This document shows, one piece after another, positions 50,760 to 64,000 of a stretch of 64,000 bases of DNA. Origin of the DNA: Lycocorax pyrrhopterus obiensis (Eukaryota > Chordata > Aves > Passeriformes > Paradisaeidae); contig JACSVZ010000004.1 of assembly GCA_014706295.1 (NCBI GenBank), positions 1,876,638 through 1,940,637 on the forward strand. The letters run 5' to 3'. The notes under the pieces are model-generated. The model worked only from the letters and a program-made list of their open reading frames with translations, was not told the DNA's origin and searched no databases. Made by a program: the position numbers and the translations under genes. Numbering within the stretch: position 1 is the stretch's first letter; each line of letters opens with the position of its first letter.

Positions 50760-51420
50760 ATGAAATCGCCGGGGGCCGTTCAGCGAGTGCCAACTTCAGT
50801 GTACACTGACTCGCTGGTGCGTGCCCGCAGGTTTGCGTGCGACAAACCGCGTGTGGCTGCTGGGGCCGCTGCTCTCCGCGCTGCCGGGAGCGGTGCTGGG
50901 TGGCCACAAGCGGGGTTGGGTGGCCGCAGCCGGCCCACCGGGAGCACGGTCCCGCTCATCCCCGCGGGAAGGCGCCGCGCGCGTTGCGGCGGGGGCTGTC
51001 CCCGCGCGGCCGCCGTACCCCGGACCCGCCCTGCCCGCGATGGCGGCGCCCGAGTCGCCGCCGCCGCCCGAGGGCTCTAGGCCGCTGAGCGCGCTGCTGA
51101 GCGGCATCGCCCAGGCCGCCTTCCACGGCAACGCCGACATCACCGAGGAGCTGCTGCGCGGCCAGCTCTACCCCGAGGCGCCGCCGGAGGAGTTCCGCGC
51201 TCTGCGCGCCAAGATGGGCGGCCTCCTCCAGGTACCGCGGCGCGGGCCCGGGGCGCTGCGGGGAGAAGGGGCCGCGCTCTGGGGGAAGCCGCTGCATCGG
51301 CCTCCCTCCCGCCGGGTGTGCGGCACCCCCTGCTCCGCGGGGCTCTGCGTGCCGCCGCAGCCGCGGGTGCTGCTGGTGCAGGGCCCCGAGCACTGCCCTG
51401 CCCTGCCCTGCCCTGCCCTG
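50760..51420 (+). promoter_or_regulatory. COMMD1: COMMD1 CpG-island promoter
   Basis: GC content rises sharply from about 50,760, and CpGs are dense through exon 1 and the start of intron 1. There is no TATA box. A near-duplicate GGTTGGGTGGCCGC / GCTGGGTGGCCAC pair lies at about 50,895-50,928. A (CCTGC)n pentamer run marks the right edge near 51,395-51,421. Confidence 0.75.
51040..51231 (+). CDS. COMMD1: COMMD1 exon 1 (N-terminal 64 aa, gene continues beyond the window)
   Basis: COMMD1 (MURR1) is part of the CCC complex. It acts in copper export, endosomal recycling and NF-kB turnover. The exon encodes MAAPESPPPPEG, then RPLSALLSGIAQAAFHG, ITEELLRGQLYPE and PPEEFRALRAKMGGLLQ. These align closely with the start of human COMMD1, including the ITEELLR-QLYPE and PPEEFR stretches. 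The exon is 192 bp and ends in phase 0 at CAG|GTACCG. This is the helical N-terminal domain only; the C-terminal COMM domain lies on later exons outside the window. The ATG is in a GCGATGG context. An upstream in-frame extension from about 50,821 is open but does not resemble COMMD1, so I start at 51,040. Confidence 0.92.
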
Positions 51421-51421
51421 C
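51394..51421. repeat. (CCTGC)n pentamer repeat
   Basis: Five to six tandem CCTGC units at the right edge of the COMMD1 CpG island. Confidence 0.85.
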
Positions 51422-51485
51422 CCGGTCAGGGTGACAGCTCCGGCTCCATCCCTGAGCCCGGTGCCAGGGAGGCCGAAGCAAGACC

Positions 51486-51744
51486 CGAGGGGATGGCCTG
51501 AAGCTGAGTCAGGAGAGGTTTAGGCTGGATATCAGGAAAAGGTTTTTCACCCAGAGGGTGGCTGGGCACTGGAACAGGCTCCCAGGGCAGTGGTCACAGC
51601 ACCAGCCTGACAGAGTTCAAGAAGCGTTTGGACAACGCTCTCAGGCACGTGGTGTGAGCCTTGGGGTGTTCTGTGCAGGGCGGGGAGTCGGACTCGATGA
51701 TCCTTGTGGTTCCCTTCCAGCTCATCTCGTTCTGTGATTCTGTG
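51486..51744 (+). mobile_element. Truncated CR1 LINE, 3' end only
   Basis: The segment runs from GGGATGGCCTGAAGCTG through GGATATCAGGAAAAGGTTTTTCACCC, GGCACTGGAACAGGCTCCCAGGG and GATGATCCTTGTGGTTCCCTTCCAGCTC to a terminal pair of TTCTGTGATTCTGTG octamers. This is the recognisable 3' untranslated end of a CR1 non-LTR retrotransposon, which characteristically ends in short octamer repeats instead of poly-A. It is 5'-truncated, about 260 bp, and has no coding part left. It sits 255 bp downstream of COMMD1 exon 1, in the same orientation as the gene. Confidence 0.9.
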
Positions 51745-52877
51745 CCTCGGGCTGTCTGGCCGCTCCTCCGGAGCAGGAGCAGGGGGAAAGGCGACATGGA
51801 AATAAGAACCTGTTACTTTCTGAGAAGATCTGCAGTTTTCTTCTAAAAAACTAGTTTTTGGGGAAAGCACAACTAATTATGAAGCAAGCCATTTTACTCA
51901 GTCAACAGATTTTGCTTTATGTGTGAGGGAGAAGATATTTTTTCCCCGTAATGGAGCTTTTTGGTCTCCATTCACAGTGAAAAGCGTAGTGTAGCTCCCG
52001 GCAGCTCCGTGTGGCTCAGGGAGCCTCCAGGTACTAAAACCTTGGATGGCTACTGCCACCTTGTGGGTAAATCCACGGCTGTTTGACCAGATTTATCAAC
52101 CTGGTCGGTAGTTTTAAATATGATGGAGAGATTTGGAATTTGGTGAGGATGATCTCACTCGCTTTCTGCTTTTATGAAGATTCTGTTGTTTATTTAACGA
52201 TCAGATTCATATGATGCCCTGAAGAGCTTGCAGTGAAAGCTGAATCACAAAGACTGACTCTTGTAGGGCTCTCTGGTTTTGTCTGTGGGCTTTTTTCTTT
52301 CCCTCCTCTCAAATACAACTTTCATTCAAGCACCACTGAGATGTCACATGCTGAATATGATGTTAATTCAGGCCCCAGAAGGCACAAGGGGGTTGAAGTT
52401 TTGTGGACATTCACCCACCCATTGTTGTCAAACAGGCACAGAGCTTAGGAGGATGAGGATCTGTTGGGGAGAGGGCATCACATTCTCTTCCCAAAACTGG
52501 CAGCAATTGTGGTCTTTGAGGTCACTCACACCTTCCAACATAAATTAGCATCTCACTGTTATCAGGGAGTGTCTCATGGTCTCCATGGCCGCCTCTCATC
52601 TCCTGATGGGAGAAATTTCTGTAACTCAAGTTTGTGTAGTGCAGCTTTACAGCTGCAGTTTTGGGCTGAGCAGTGCACAGACTGCTTTGTGCAGGTGCAG
52701 CTTCATGTCGAGTGAACGTGGATTTTGGGGGGCTCATTTCTAGTGGGTGACCTAAAGGAGGTGACACCTAAGTTCCATGGATACTTTTAGGATCTCTGCT
52801 CTAGAGCATCCTAAAAGAACCACTTGGCCTTCTGGTCACTCTGAGGTCCCTGTTTCCTTCACACCTGCCAGTTTTGT

Positions 52878-52893
52878 GGGGGGGGGGGGGGGG
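52878..52893. repeat. Run of 16 guanines
   Basis: An uninterrupted G16 run within COMMD1 intron 1. Homopolymers of this length are prone to slippage and sequencing error, so the exact count is uncertain. Confidence 0.9.
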
Positions 52894-55800
52894 AAGGTTG
52901 GTATTAGGACTGTGCTTTGGAAGTAGGGAGGCTTAAACTTATCTTCCTGTTTTAGTATCTCCCTGACTTGAAACCTGGAGAGTTTTTGTGTCACACTGTA
53001 TTTGCTGATAGCAGCAAACTTCAAAAGTGATCCTCTGTGCTTACAACATCTTGGTCTTTGGACACACCTCTTGGGTGCTGGTGTCTCCTCAGCACCTGAA
53101 GAGGCCAAACTTACTGCAAGATCTGCCTGTTCCCTTCCTTGTCAATTGCCATATGAACTTCTGAGCATATTTATTCCAGTTTTGATACTTAATTAATTGT
53201 GAAAAATCTGCATTATTAAAATCACAAAAGCTGGGGAAAAATACGTCTTTGTTACCTTTTTGTGGTTTTGTTTTTTTCCTTCCTCCTCTGGGTGGTGGAG
53301 GAAGGGGAGCAAACAGCAAGAAAACAACAGGAAGTCTGGAAGCAGAGAGATTCATTACCCTTGTGACTTAATTGCTGTAGTAGTTCATGTCTTCTAAGCA
53401 GTAAACATGGATCTGGACCATAAATCAGCCTCTTGCTTTCACTGGAGCTGAGCATAAATAAGGTGAAGGACTTTCCAGTACATTTCTGCATTCCACCTGT
53501 GCAAAGCATGGAGATGAAAAAGTGCCACAAAAGTCTATCGTATTTACCGCAGCAATAAAATATTTAAATTTTTTCCCCCTGGGTTATATAGAGAGTAATC
53601 TTGGGTTTATGTTTATTAAAGATGTCATTATGATCTACTTCTTACAGCTGTTTCCTTTGTTGCCCATCTATCTGCTGAATATCCATGAATCAGCTGACCT
53701 CTTTCTAAAATGCCAAATTTATTTTGTCATGAAATCATGTTTCTTTGTTAAATTTACTTTAAAAAAAACCCTAATTTTTTCTGTGGAATATCCTGGAAGG
53801 CAGAGCTAAGCCCGAGGAAGGTTGGCCCTGGAGAACCATACTATTTCAGTGTTGTTCTGTTAATTGTTTTTTGCCCTCTGCCTTCGTCTTTCCTGGCCTT
53901 CTGTCCCTTAAGGCTGCAAAACATTGAGAAACTGAGGGAGATCAGCTTTTGCAAATTCGCCCCCCTCCAGCTTTTTTAGGTCTTTCAAAGGTTATCTGAT
54001 CCTGATTAAAACACCAAATATGTCTGCTTCTTACATAAGTTTAATTTTCAGTATTAGACCACTGGTGATAGTTCCTTTCCATGTGGAGTAATCCCACTGT
54101 TTTCCTTTTGGTGGCAGTAAGCTCTTGCATTTATTGAACGGGATCCTTTACTGCTGGGTTTAAAGTGTCCTCCTTCACTCTTCTGCTTTGGAACGAACTT
54201 TACATAGGCTAAATAATAATAAAAAATTCAGCATGAGGAGTAGAATTATTTTATTATGTTTGATTTATAAGTTGTTTTGGTTTGTTTGGGGTTCTTTTTA
54301 CAAATACTGAGGGAGTTACCATCTCTAATAAATACCCTGGTGTGTGAATGGTAAAATATTAATCAGACTATATAAATAATATGTGGGAACCAAGAGCTTG
54401 ATATCCAGCATATAAAGTGTGTTGTCCTTAAAGACTGTCACCCTCCTGCTAGGTTGTCACCCTCCTGCAGCCCTGACCCTATGAAGGTCCTGTTGTGACC
54501 TCAAGAAGGGTTTCCAAAGCATTTTTACCCCTGTTTGAGAAGGAAGAGACTACTTGATCTTCATCACAGGGATGTGCGCTTACAGGAGAAGTCAGAGCAG
54601 AAAAGCAGGTGTAAGGTTCAGTCAGCTGTGGAGGATAAAGGCCTTTGCATCTTCAGCAGGATTTCTGCTAACAGGAACATTGCCGCTAACTATTTCTGCG
54701 ACAATTTCTGCTAACTGGTGGGAAATAAATGGCTTCTTGCTTTTTCTAATAAGGGAAAAGAGTTGCCGTTCTTCCCTCTCCTCGGATACCTTGTGATTCC
54801 TCAAATATGTGGGCTGGGTCATGAACTGTGGAGCACTTTGCAGTTGTCCAAGCTTCTGGAAGGCTGAGAGGGAGAGCAACTTCAGTCTGAAGACTGAGAT
54901 AAAATGATTTTGGAAGAGCTGATAGGAGAGATTGCTTGCTTGCTGCCACTTAGATTTGCAATTGTGCCTGTGTCCACTAACTAAAAAGATAATCTTGTGA
55001 GCAAGCTCATTCTTCTTGATTCAGGAAAAAGAAAACAAGTACTGTGTCTCTGTAAGCTGCTTTGTACCCAAAAATGTGTTGTATGTACTGTTATACTTTT
55101 CACTCCGTGAATGACTGGGCTTACCGTGAATAATTCTGTTTGTTATTGGGCTAGGTGAAAATTATTATTACTAACTTTGGTATTACTAACTTTGCACAGA
55201 ATTTTGGGAGGGAGGGAATGTCTGTAGCATTATAATAGGACATACATGAGAAAATTATAATTCTCTGAATTGATGTTCACCTGGAACAACTAAATAAAAA
55301 TCCTAGCCTTTTCTTTTTTTTTTAATTTAGCAAAACACCACTATTACGTAGCTCACTAATCTGAACACAGCTCAGTTGCCAGCTCCCTGGTGTCTGGTGT
55401 TGCAGCATACATTTTCTCTTATAAACTCTAATCCAACAGTTATTGCTCCTTTTTTTTTTCTTCTTTCCCCCATTTTCAGCATTGTCTTAGGAGGGTAGAA
55501 AATGTAATCTTTACTGGAACTAGCACCTACTGTATTGCAGTGATGAAAATGTGCATGGGCGCTATCCCAAAGCATTCTTACTGCTTTTAATGTGGGTTAT
55601 TTTAGCTTTTAGGTTGGTGTACGTGTGGTTGCTTCACAAGAGGACTGGCAAAGCTGGCAGCTCACATAAAGTGGAGGGGGAAAATACCTGAAAACAATGA
55701 AGTGGGGAGGAAGGTTGGGTGCAGAACGTGACAGGGTTGAAGAACATTGCCAGGAGTGATAAGATCAGCAATTTGTTGCTTAGGTATGTCAGCTAGAAAG

Positions 55801-56402
55801 AACAATGTACCTGCATCATTAGGGATTTTTTTAATGGCTTTTTTGTGATTTCTCAAGTCGCAAAAGTTGAGGTTTGTGTTGTTAAAGCCTCTCACATTTG
55901 CGGTGTTGTTTTCACTGTGATTCCTGAGATGCATAGGAGGTGGTGTTATTGCTGGTGGCTGTGGGATTTGGAGGTGATGGTGTTCTGCACCAGGAGCAGA
56001 TCTCCATGAATTGGACCATTGTTTAAACAACGGGGTGTGAACAAGGAGCCTGTAAATTACAAACCTCAACTACAACTGCAGATCCTCAAGGCAGACAGAA
56101 ACAGAAGGGCTCCCACCATTGTGACGTGGTTCGTTTCATGAGTGGTATTTTGCACAACTCACATGTGAGACAGAAAGGCTCGTTTCATTTGGGACTGTGA
56201 AGTGCTGCTATGCTGTAACTGTGCCACCTCAGTGAAAATGGCTTACCTGAAGTTTAATGGTTTACCTGACCTTTTGTGGTGCTTTTTGTTTTTTTTTAAG
56301 GTTAGCTACGGAAAAGCAGTAAATTAAAGAAGCGTCATCAAACCGGCGTCACTGATCTCTAATAGGTGTGGTAGACTCTGTATTGCCCAAACAACAAGCA
56401 AA

Positions 56403-56426
56403 TCTCTCTCTCTCTCTCTCTCTCTC
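56403..56426. repeat. (TC)n dinucleotide repeat
   Basis: About twelve TC units in COMMD1 intron 1. Confidence 0.9.
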
Positions 56427-56829
56427 CCCTAATTACAGTGTTGATTATATCTCTGCGAGCAGAGATCTGGTTGCTTTGTCCCAGTTGTGGAGGTTGGTGC
56501 TACCTGTGTGTGTCTAGAGCACGCAGGTCAGTTCTGGCTCTTCTCGTGTATAATGTCTCTGCACTACCTCTTGGTTTTAGAATGCCCTACTGTGTTTTAA
56601 ATCTGCTAAATGCCAGTTAATGGACTTCCAGAACAGTGTGCTGCTGAGAAAGTTGGATTCCCTGGTGGTGGCAGTGCTTCATGTCCTGCTGATTTCCGCT
56701 TTCCCATCCAAATGTGTGGTTTTAGTTTGTTGCATTTGTAGGACTTCTGCAAGTAAGTAGCATCTTCGTCAATAATGACAACACTTCTCAAAAAAAACCC
56801 CAAACCCTACAGGTGTGATTACATAAGTT

Positions 56830-56849
56830 ACACACACATATGTGTGTGT
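56830..56849. repeat. 20-bp perfect palindrome of AC/GT repeats
   Basis: ACACACACA/TGTGTGTGT arms meet at a central CATATG, giving ten perfectly paired positions on each side. Confidence 0.85.
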
Positions 56850-57536
56850 CTGTGATCAGCATATTCTGTATATACAGTCATGCACAGAAAGGGAAGTGCA
56901 TTGATTATGCTGAAATTCATTAGTCCAACCTGATCCCCACGGTGTTTCTCTTGACCTTAACAAGAGTCTACTCTGATTGAAGAACAGGCAGTCAGATCTT
57001 GCCTTTGAAGATCATTATTCCAAATTAAATGCTTCTACTATACTTAATTAGTATTCATCAAGCACATGCTGTATGGAATATATTTGAAAAGGGAGAAGGA
57101 CTCCCTTAGGCTTCACGTGTAGTTTCATGCCTTCATTTCAGTAACACTAAGGCTCCATTCCCTATTCCCCAAAGTGTGTGGGAAATGCTGAAGAGGGTAA
57201 TGAAATTCAGTGCCATCATCTCAGCACTGGTGATTTTCTGGACTACTATGAGTTGTCTTTCCTCTTTTAAATGGGAGCTCTGAAAAGGGGAGAACTTGAG
57301 TTGTCTCGTCTTCAATTTGATACATAAAGAAAGACTAAAAGGAAAGGAAAGATTTCATGCAGAAATTATATTCTTTATTATATGATACTCTAAAAATGGT
57401 GTCTCTTGCAACTGGTGTGAAGGAAGATTAGTTCTTGCTTGCTCCAGGAGCCAACTGAAGTTGTTAGTGAAGTAAAAATATTAATTTCAACCTTACTGAT
57501 CCCATGAGGCTGCCACACAGCTGAGCAGATAATAGA

Positions 57537-58168
<632 letters not shown>

Positions 58169-59049
58169 CCAGAAAGAGTGGTTAACACATGGAATAACAC
58201 CCTATCAAAGATGCAGGAGCTGTAGTGCACACTTGAGCCAGGGAAGTTCACAGCTGGTGTATGAAAAGGAAATTTGGATGACACTTACAACTCAACCTTT
58301 TTACAAGCTGAACATCTGAAATTTGTTCCTTATAACACTTAGCTACAATCTTGGCATGATGTAATTTCAATTTTTGACTGTGCTAGTGTGTAGCAACTGG
58401 ATGCAGTGTATCCAAGAACTTACGAAAGAGAAAAAAATGCAGACAAAGACCAAAAATTTTGTATGGTATGGCTAGAATCTACTTGTGTGGTTACAGTTAC
58501 TCCATTTTGGAGCTTGTGCTCTGGATTTCTTCCAGTCTGGTGACCAAATATGATGGAGTCTGAATTCTTCAATGTTTGGATGACATTTGTTTTTTCAATA
58601 GTTTGTTTAATTAAAAAAAAAAAGAGAAAGCTTTAGTGGCACAAGATACCAGGCACTGCAATTGTTACATGAAGTCTTTTTTCCTTGATGTTTTAGTCCT
58701 TAAACCCAGTGAGACAGAAGTTGTCAGGTAAGAACATCTGACAGCTTGAGCTGCTGAGTGGCTCCTGTGCCTTTCCCCAGGAGCCTCCCTGGGCAGGCAG
58801 GATTAGCTACAGCTTCCTTGGAGGGCTCCAAGGTCATCCATGGAGGATGATTTATTTTGTAACAAGCTGACTTAAGTGACTTTATTTAAATGCACGGCCT
58901 AAAATACCTGATTTTTAATTGCATAATTATCATTATAAATGTATGCTTTTACATTATGACTTTTTTACAAAAGGATTTAATTTGTGGAGTAAGTAAGAGC
59001 TGAATGGCCTCCATTGTGAAAGATTAAGGGTTCATTATTGGGAAAACCA

Positions 59050-59145
59050 AACTGGCTTGGTTGGTCTGTGGGCTTTGGTTGGTTGGTTTTTGTTGGATTT
59101 GTTTTGTTTTGGCAGTTGCGGGGTTTTGTTTGTTTGTTTTGAGGG
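59050..59145. repeat. G/T-rich low-complexity tract, (GGTT)n/(GTTT)n-like
   Basis: About 95 bp of TTGGTTGG, GTTTTGTTTTGG and GTTTGTTTG units in COMMD1 intron 1. It is the reverse complement type of the A/C-rich tracts at 33407-33580 and 48454-48506. Confidence 0.75.
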
Positions 59146-62100
59146 GAAGGCATTTTTGTTTTGTATTCTGAATACCTGAAGCTTAAGCACAGTAGTTTTC
59201 CACAATTGTGTACCATTGTATTTACTAGCCATATACAAGGAAACCAAATCTTCCTTTACTTACTTTATCCACACAATGATTTAAAAATTGGACTGTTTGA
59301 ACAAAGTAAGTGGGACTTGCCTTTTACTTTGTTTACAGTGCATGAGCACCTGGTTCTGGTTGATAGCCCAAGATCTAATTCAGAGTATTTTGTCTTTTAT
59401 AAAGTTGGTAGTTTTAGAATTGTGTAGCAAGCCTGGGACTCATTCTCAGTTCCCAGTGGAGTTCAGTGTCTGTTTATCTGCTGTGCTTGAGGACTGCAAG
59501 TTTCCTTTCTAAAGGTGACAGTGATCTTGAAACACATTTTTTTATCCCTCTAGTTCTTTGGCCTATTCTACATTTACCTCTTTACAATGCTGGTTTGTAT
59601 GTGATTTCATGTAAGTAAAAATAGACTGCAACAATCTCATGAAAACGAGACACAAAATATACTATTCAGAGAAAATGTGAAATAATAGCCAAATTGTCCA
59701 AACAGTTCTTAGCCTTAAGTGTTTTTCTAACTATTTTAAAAATATTTTTGTAATTGTGTCATTTTGCATATGTTAATATGTTTCCAAAAGCATGTTTTTT
59801 CACATCTCTCTCCCTTCCCTAACAATAAAAAGTGGCAATACGAATATAGTTTGAGTGAATTCTGTGGGTTTTTTTCCAAATATGGTTAGATTTTTTTTCT
59901 GGTTGAGATGTTTTGGGATCTCTGCCAAAGGATTTCTACCTCGGCTTTGTGGGTAGTTTTTCCTTTCCTTTCTTTGCAGTCTCTCTGAACTGTGATGCCA
60001 GGATTATGAAATATGTTTTGAAGATACATGCAGACACTGAAGTAGTATCTGTGTGAAAGGCAAGTAATCAACAGACATTTTTCCTCCTTGTCTGACATTT
60101 ACACACGGCTTTGTTGTCTCTCCTCAGACTGTCACATCAGATGTGCTGTTCTCTCAGACTCTTTTTGCCTTTTCAAGAGTAGTTTTTATTCTCTTCTGAC
60201 AAGCTGTTTGTATAAGTACCTTTTAGTCTTACACAGTCACACATGGCAGAAATACTTTATGCATTTGGACTAGTTGTGGTTCCTTTTTTATTTTTTCATT
60301 TAGCTCGATTTTTACCTTTTTTTTTGAAGTGAGAACGATATTTGTAACTCCCTTGTTCTGTCAAAGGAAAAATGGTACATTTATGATTTACATTTGCTTG
60401 GCAAGGAGAGTGGATTTGTTCATTTTACGGCATGTCAGGAAATCTATAAAAAGCCTCATAATGAACAGAAAGCTCTAATGAAGTTGTCCAGTTCATGTGG
60501 ACAAATGGCAGGGAGTTTATTGAGTATGAGTAGCCCCCAATTTGACTAAAAGACAAAGAAAAGCCACGGGAAAAATTAATTGAATTCTTTTTGTTGCCGC
60601 GGGTTGCAGCATCTTGGAGCAATTGAGTGCTGAAGTTTCTGGCAGTTGAGGCCTGAAAATGTGAAATCTAAGAGCAGATTTTCAGCACCAAGCAGTCTTC
60701 TCTGGCGGTGTCCCTGCAAGCTCTGCCAGCCACAGTGGTGTGTGTGCAGCAAAGCACGTGGCCTGTGGAGGCACAGGGCTGCTGAGGAGTTCCTACAAGC
60801 TTGGGAAGACCTGATGGCTTGGCCACCTCTACTGGTAGATGACTTCAGCAGCCCAACCTGATAGAAAGAGAGAACCACCCTCTCTGGGATAATCAAAGCA
60901 GTTGTTAATATTTAATGGGATCCTGTTGGAGAATGCTTTGGTTGATGTCTTAGCTGTTTCATCACGTGTTTAGCTTTTTTCTCCCCCAAATGTTAATTGC
61001 ATTTAGTGCAAAGGTAATTTTTGATACGGGGAATGGCAACTAAGTCTTTATGGGAAAGTGAGAGATGGTTTCTTCTGAGCTCCCTGCTTTGGCCTTTGTT
61101 CCTGATCAGGTGGTGTTTTCCAGCAACAGGGATTTAGAGGGAGCTTTACAGTTGTGACTCCTATGCTGAAGAGTTTGACCTGCTGCTCCTTTCTCCTCGT
61201 AAAGTCTCAGCTGTTCACAGCCACCGTGGCTGCTGCTGGTTTGGGGAGCATGTTTTATGTTTCACTGAGCTGACAGGAGGGAAAACCGTTTTCCCTGTGC
61301 TGAAAGGAAGCCCTGGTGGCTGGGATCCTGAGAATGGAAGCTTCCCTCTCACCTGTCAGCTCTGTCAGCGTGTAACATGAGTTGTCAAAATAGGTGATGA
61401 AGGACCAGATGGCAGAGCACTGTTGCCTGCTTCCTGTGAAGCAGTGTAGTCTGTAAGCTTGTCTGCTTTCCTGGCTGATCCATTTGCTGCTCTGAAACAC
61501 GTCTGAGGGTTATGGGCTAAGGCAGGGATGTGTTCCCAGCCTGGGCTGGGAGTGCAGAAATCCTTCTTCTTCCAGGTAGGAGATGGGACTCCAGCTGCTG
61601 CTCAGAGTAGTCATAACAGGCAGTGCACAGCAGTTCTGGGAAAGAAGGAAAGCAGAGACTGGAGTCAGAATTTGTCTCTAAAAGGGAGTGGATGGCAGCA
61701 GTGGAGGGATGAGACACATGTAGTTCATGTTTTTCACTGCTAGAACATCTCTGCTTTATGTCCAAATTCAAGCCAAGAGACAAATTGGCTGAGTTAACCA
61801 TTAACTTTTAAGATGCAGACAATCAAGGTACTCTGAGTAAAAGTGGAAATTTAATTCATGATTCTAATTCTGTTTCTGTGCTTGGTTCATAATAAAGCAA
61901 GTTTGCACTGATTTCACCGGCAGGATCTCTGCTTGCAAAGCTCCAGTAACCTCTGCTAATGTCTGCGCCATTACTGCACTCGGGGAGGGCTACAACTCTT
62001 TTTTTTCCATGTCTTCAAAATGTGAACTGCTCCAACTGCTATTTTTAACTCTCCTAAGTGAAATGAGATTAAATATGAAGCAGTAGTCTGCAGCAGCAAG

Positions 62101-64000
62101 TAATTTTCTCAGAATGATTGTAGAAACCTGATAAACACAGATCTCTTTTATTCTAAGAGAACAGGGGAGGAGAAGAAAAGGCTGAGCACGTGGTCTCTGA
62201 AGGGAATGACAGGTCATGTCACCAGTTCCAGGACTGTCACTGTCTGTCTCTCTTTTCCTGCTTTTACTCCCTCCCTTGAATTTTTTTTTTTTAATTTACC
62301 GTCTGGTATTTTCTGTCCTATCTGGATTTCTTTCTGCCTTTTATTTTCCTCTCTGTCTTTAACAATAGTGCATTAAATGGCTTTCATCTGTTGAGGGTTC
62401 TTGCTTCTGAATCCAGCTGCTTCAGGAGGACTGAAGAAGAAACCATTTTAGACTGAATAATGTAACCTCTAAAGGTTTGTATGTTCTCCAAGAAAACAGC
62501 TCCCTTCTGCTGAAGCAGAGTTCAGGGAGCACATGTGTGTGCACAATCATTTTGAAAGAGGTTGAACCTCTCAAACTTGTCTGTAATACAGTTGCATGTT
62601 TAAGAACTACTGGAAATGTGACATTTCTTTGCCTCCACCCCAAGTGGCAAAATGCTTTCTAAACCACAGCAGAGAATTGGACTTGAGTGGGGAGAAAGCT
62701 AATGGCAAAGTTTGGGATTTTTTGTCTTTGCTGCAGTAGAGTACAGGTCAGATTGGACAATTTATATTTGGAATTTTAATTTCAGTATGTTTATATTTTA
62801 ATCCTCCTATTTCACCCTTCTAGTTGCAAGTATATCTGCTATTAATAGAACATTTCCTTATTTTTCTGTGTTTTATCTCCCTCCAGCCTGTCCAACCTAT
62901 CTTGTGCTCTCTGAGAAGCACTGAGAAGGACTTTCCATTGCCTTTTTTCTTGTATAACTCTTCCTCTTTCTATTTTAAATAATACAAGTGGTTTGAAAAC
63001 TTACTCAGGAAGGAAGGGCTGGTGCTTTTTTCTCTGTTTATTCCTCAAAATCCAAGCTTTTTGTATCTACTCATAATCTGAGTCTGCAGGCATCGTTTGG
63101 ATATCTACCTGTGGCTGATGTTATCCATGCGTGGGCTTGTTCTGGTTTTTGTTATTATTGTTTATTCTTGTTTTGTAAGTGCTGTAAAGCCTAGACAGAG
63201 TAGGTCCAGACTGAGAAATCGTGATGATTCTCAGTTTTCCTTCAGCTAAAGATGTTTTCTGGAGTGGGGGAGCCACTTGTTAGAGCTCAGCCCAGCAGGT
63301 TTCCAGGAAGCGCGATGTGACTGCAGGAACCCGGCTCAGGTTGCGGCTCTTCTGGTGGCTGCCTGTTTTCGTCAGCCTTTCATCCTCCTGTGTCATCAAA
63401 TGCATCTTCACACCTCAGAAAAATGACACCTTCTGCAAATAAGTTTAGGAAGTGGTATTTTACGGTGTTGTGAGTTCCAGCTCATCATTTCTAGCAGCTG
63501 CACAGACTCATGGCAGGGGCAGGCTGGAGAAGAAGTGTTGTGGTTGCTTCACATGCTTTTTCTTTAAGAACTCTTTTGTGTTCAGTTGTAAGCTAGGTCA
63601 AAAATAGCTGAGCATTCACTCCCCTGTGATTGAACTTTCAAGCAAAAAATGTAATTTTAACAGAGAACATAGTTTGGTGAGCTTGTATGCAAAAAAAAAA
63701 ATCAGTTGGGGTTTAGCGGATTTCTGCTTGGTGAGAGCCTGGGAATTGTGGGGGAGAAAATGGAGGAGTCAGTCAAGAAGCATGGAAGTGACCCATTGAG
63801 AAGAGTTTTTTCCTTTCATGTGCACAATTGACACGTCTGTGTGGAATCAAGCTTAATAAAATCAGGAACACAGGAAGGATGTAATTTTGCCTGAAACTTC
63901 ATCATCCACGCACACATTTTTCCCATCTGCAGTAGCAATTTTTGTGTTGGTGTGTGTTGCGAGTCTTCCCATCCAAGAGGAAAGCTTAATGAAAATCAGA

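Noticed and set aside
50821..51039. An in-frame extension of COMMD1 upstream of its ATG, starting MPAGLRATNR.
   Set aside because: It is open only because of the CpG island and does not resemble COMMD1, whose human counterpart starts with MAA at the equivalent of 51040.

Overview
The window is vertebrate nuclear DNA and most likely comes from a bird. Genes are split by GT-AG introns, promoters sit in CpG-rich blocks, and the introns are short for a vertebrate. A truncated non-LTR retrotransposon with the typical 3' end of avian/reptilian CR1 lies near 51.5-51.7 kb. I cannot name the species; several A/C-rich low-complexity tracts would fit a songbird, but that is only an impression.

The layout from left to right is as follows. 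Positions 1-6.6 kb are non-coding flank with a five-copy 40-bp minisatellite. CHGB (chromogranin B) runs on the + strand in five coding exons, 6857-15473, and encodes 652 aa. TRMT6 (non-catalytic subunit of the tRNA m1A58 methyltransferase) runs on the - strand in eleven coding exons, 29905 down to 17484, and encodes 482 aa. MCM8 runs on the + strand in eighteen coding exons, 30241-43031, and encodes 828 aa. CRLS1 (cardiolipin synthase 1) runs on the + strand in seven exons, 44984-49309, and encodes 292 aa. Exon 1 of COMMD1 lies at 51040-51231, and the rest of the window (about 12.8 kb) is its first intron with no further exon. I assembled every exon by hand from reading frame, splice dinucleotides and matching codon phase across each junction, and all five models stay open.

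The genes are not an operon. CHGB and TRMT6 converge tail to tail. TRMT6 and MCM8 diverge from one CpG-rich promoter only 335 bp long between start codons, which contains a perfect NRF1-type palindrome. CHGB is a neuroendocrine granule protein with its own CRE/TATA-like promoter. The other four have housekeeping roles: tRNA modification, DNA repair helicase, mitochondrial phospholipid synthesis, and copper/NF-kB/endosomal trafficking.

The order CHGB-TRMT6-MCM8-CRLS1 matches human 20p12. COMMD1 is on human 2p15, so the CRLS1-COMMD1 spacer joins two blocks that are separate in human. I found no novel multi-gene system. The most useful second-look items are that junction, a pentamer repeat touching the CHGB start codon, tandem RGG-type repeats in the MCM8 N-terminus, the changed CHGB C-terminal peptide, and a roughly 630-bp pure pyrimidine tract.
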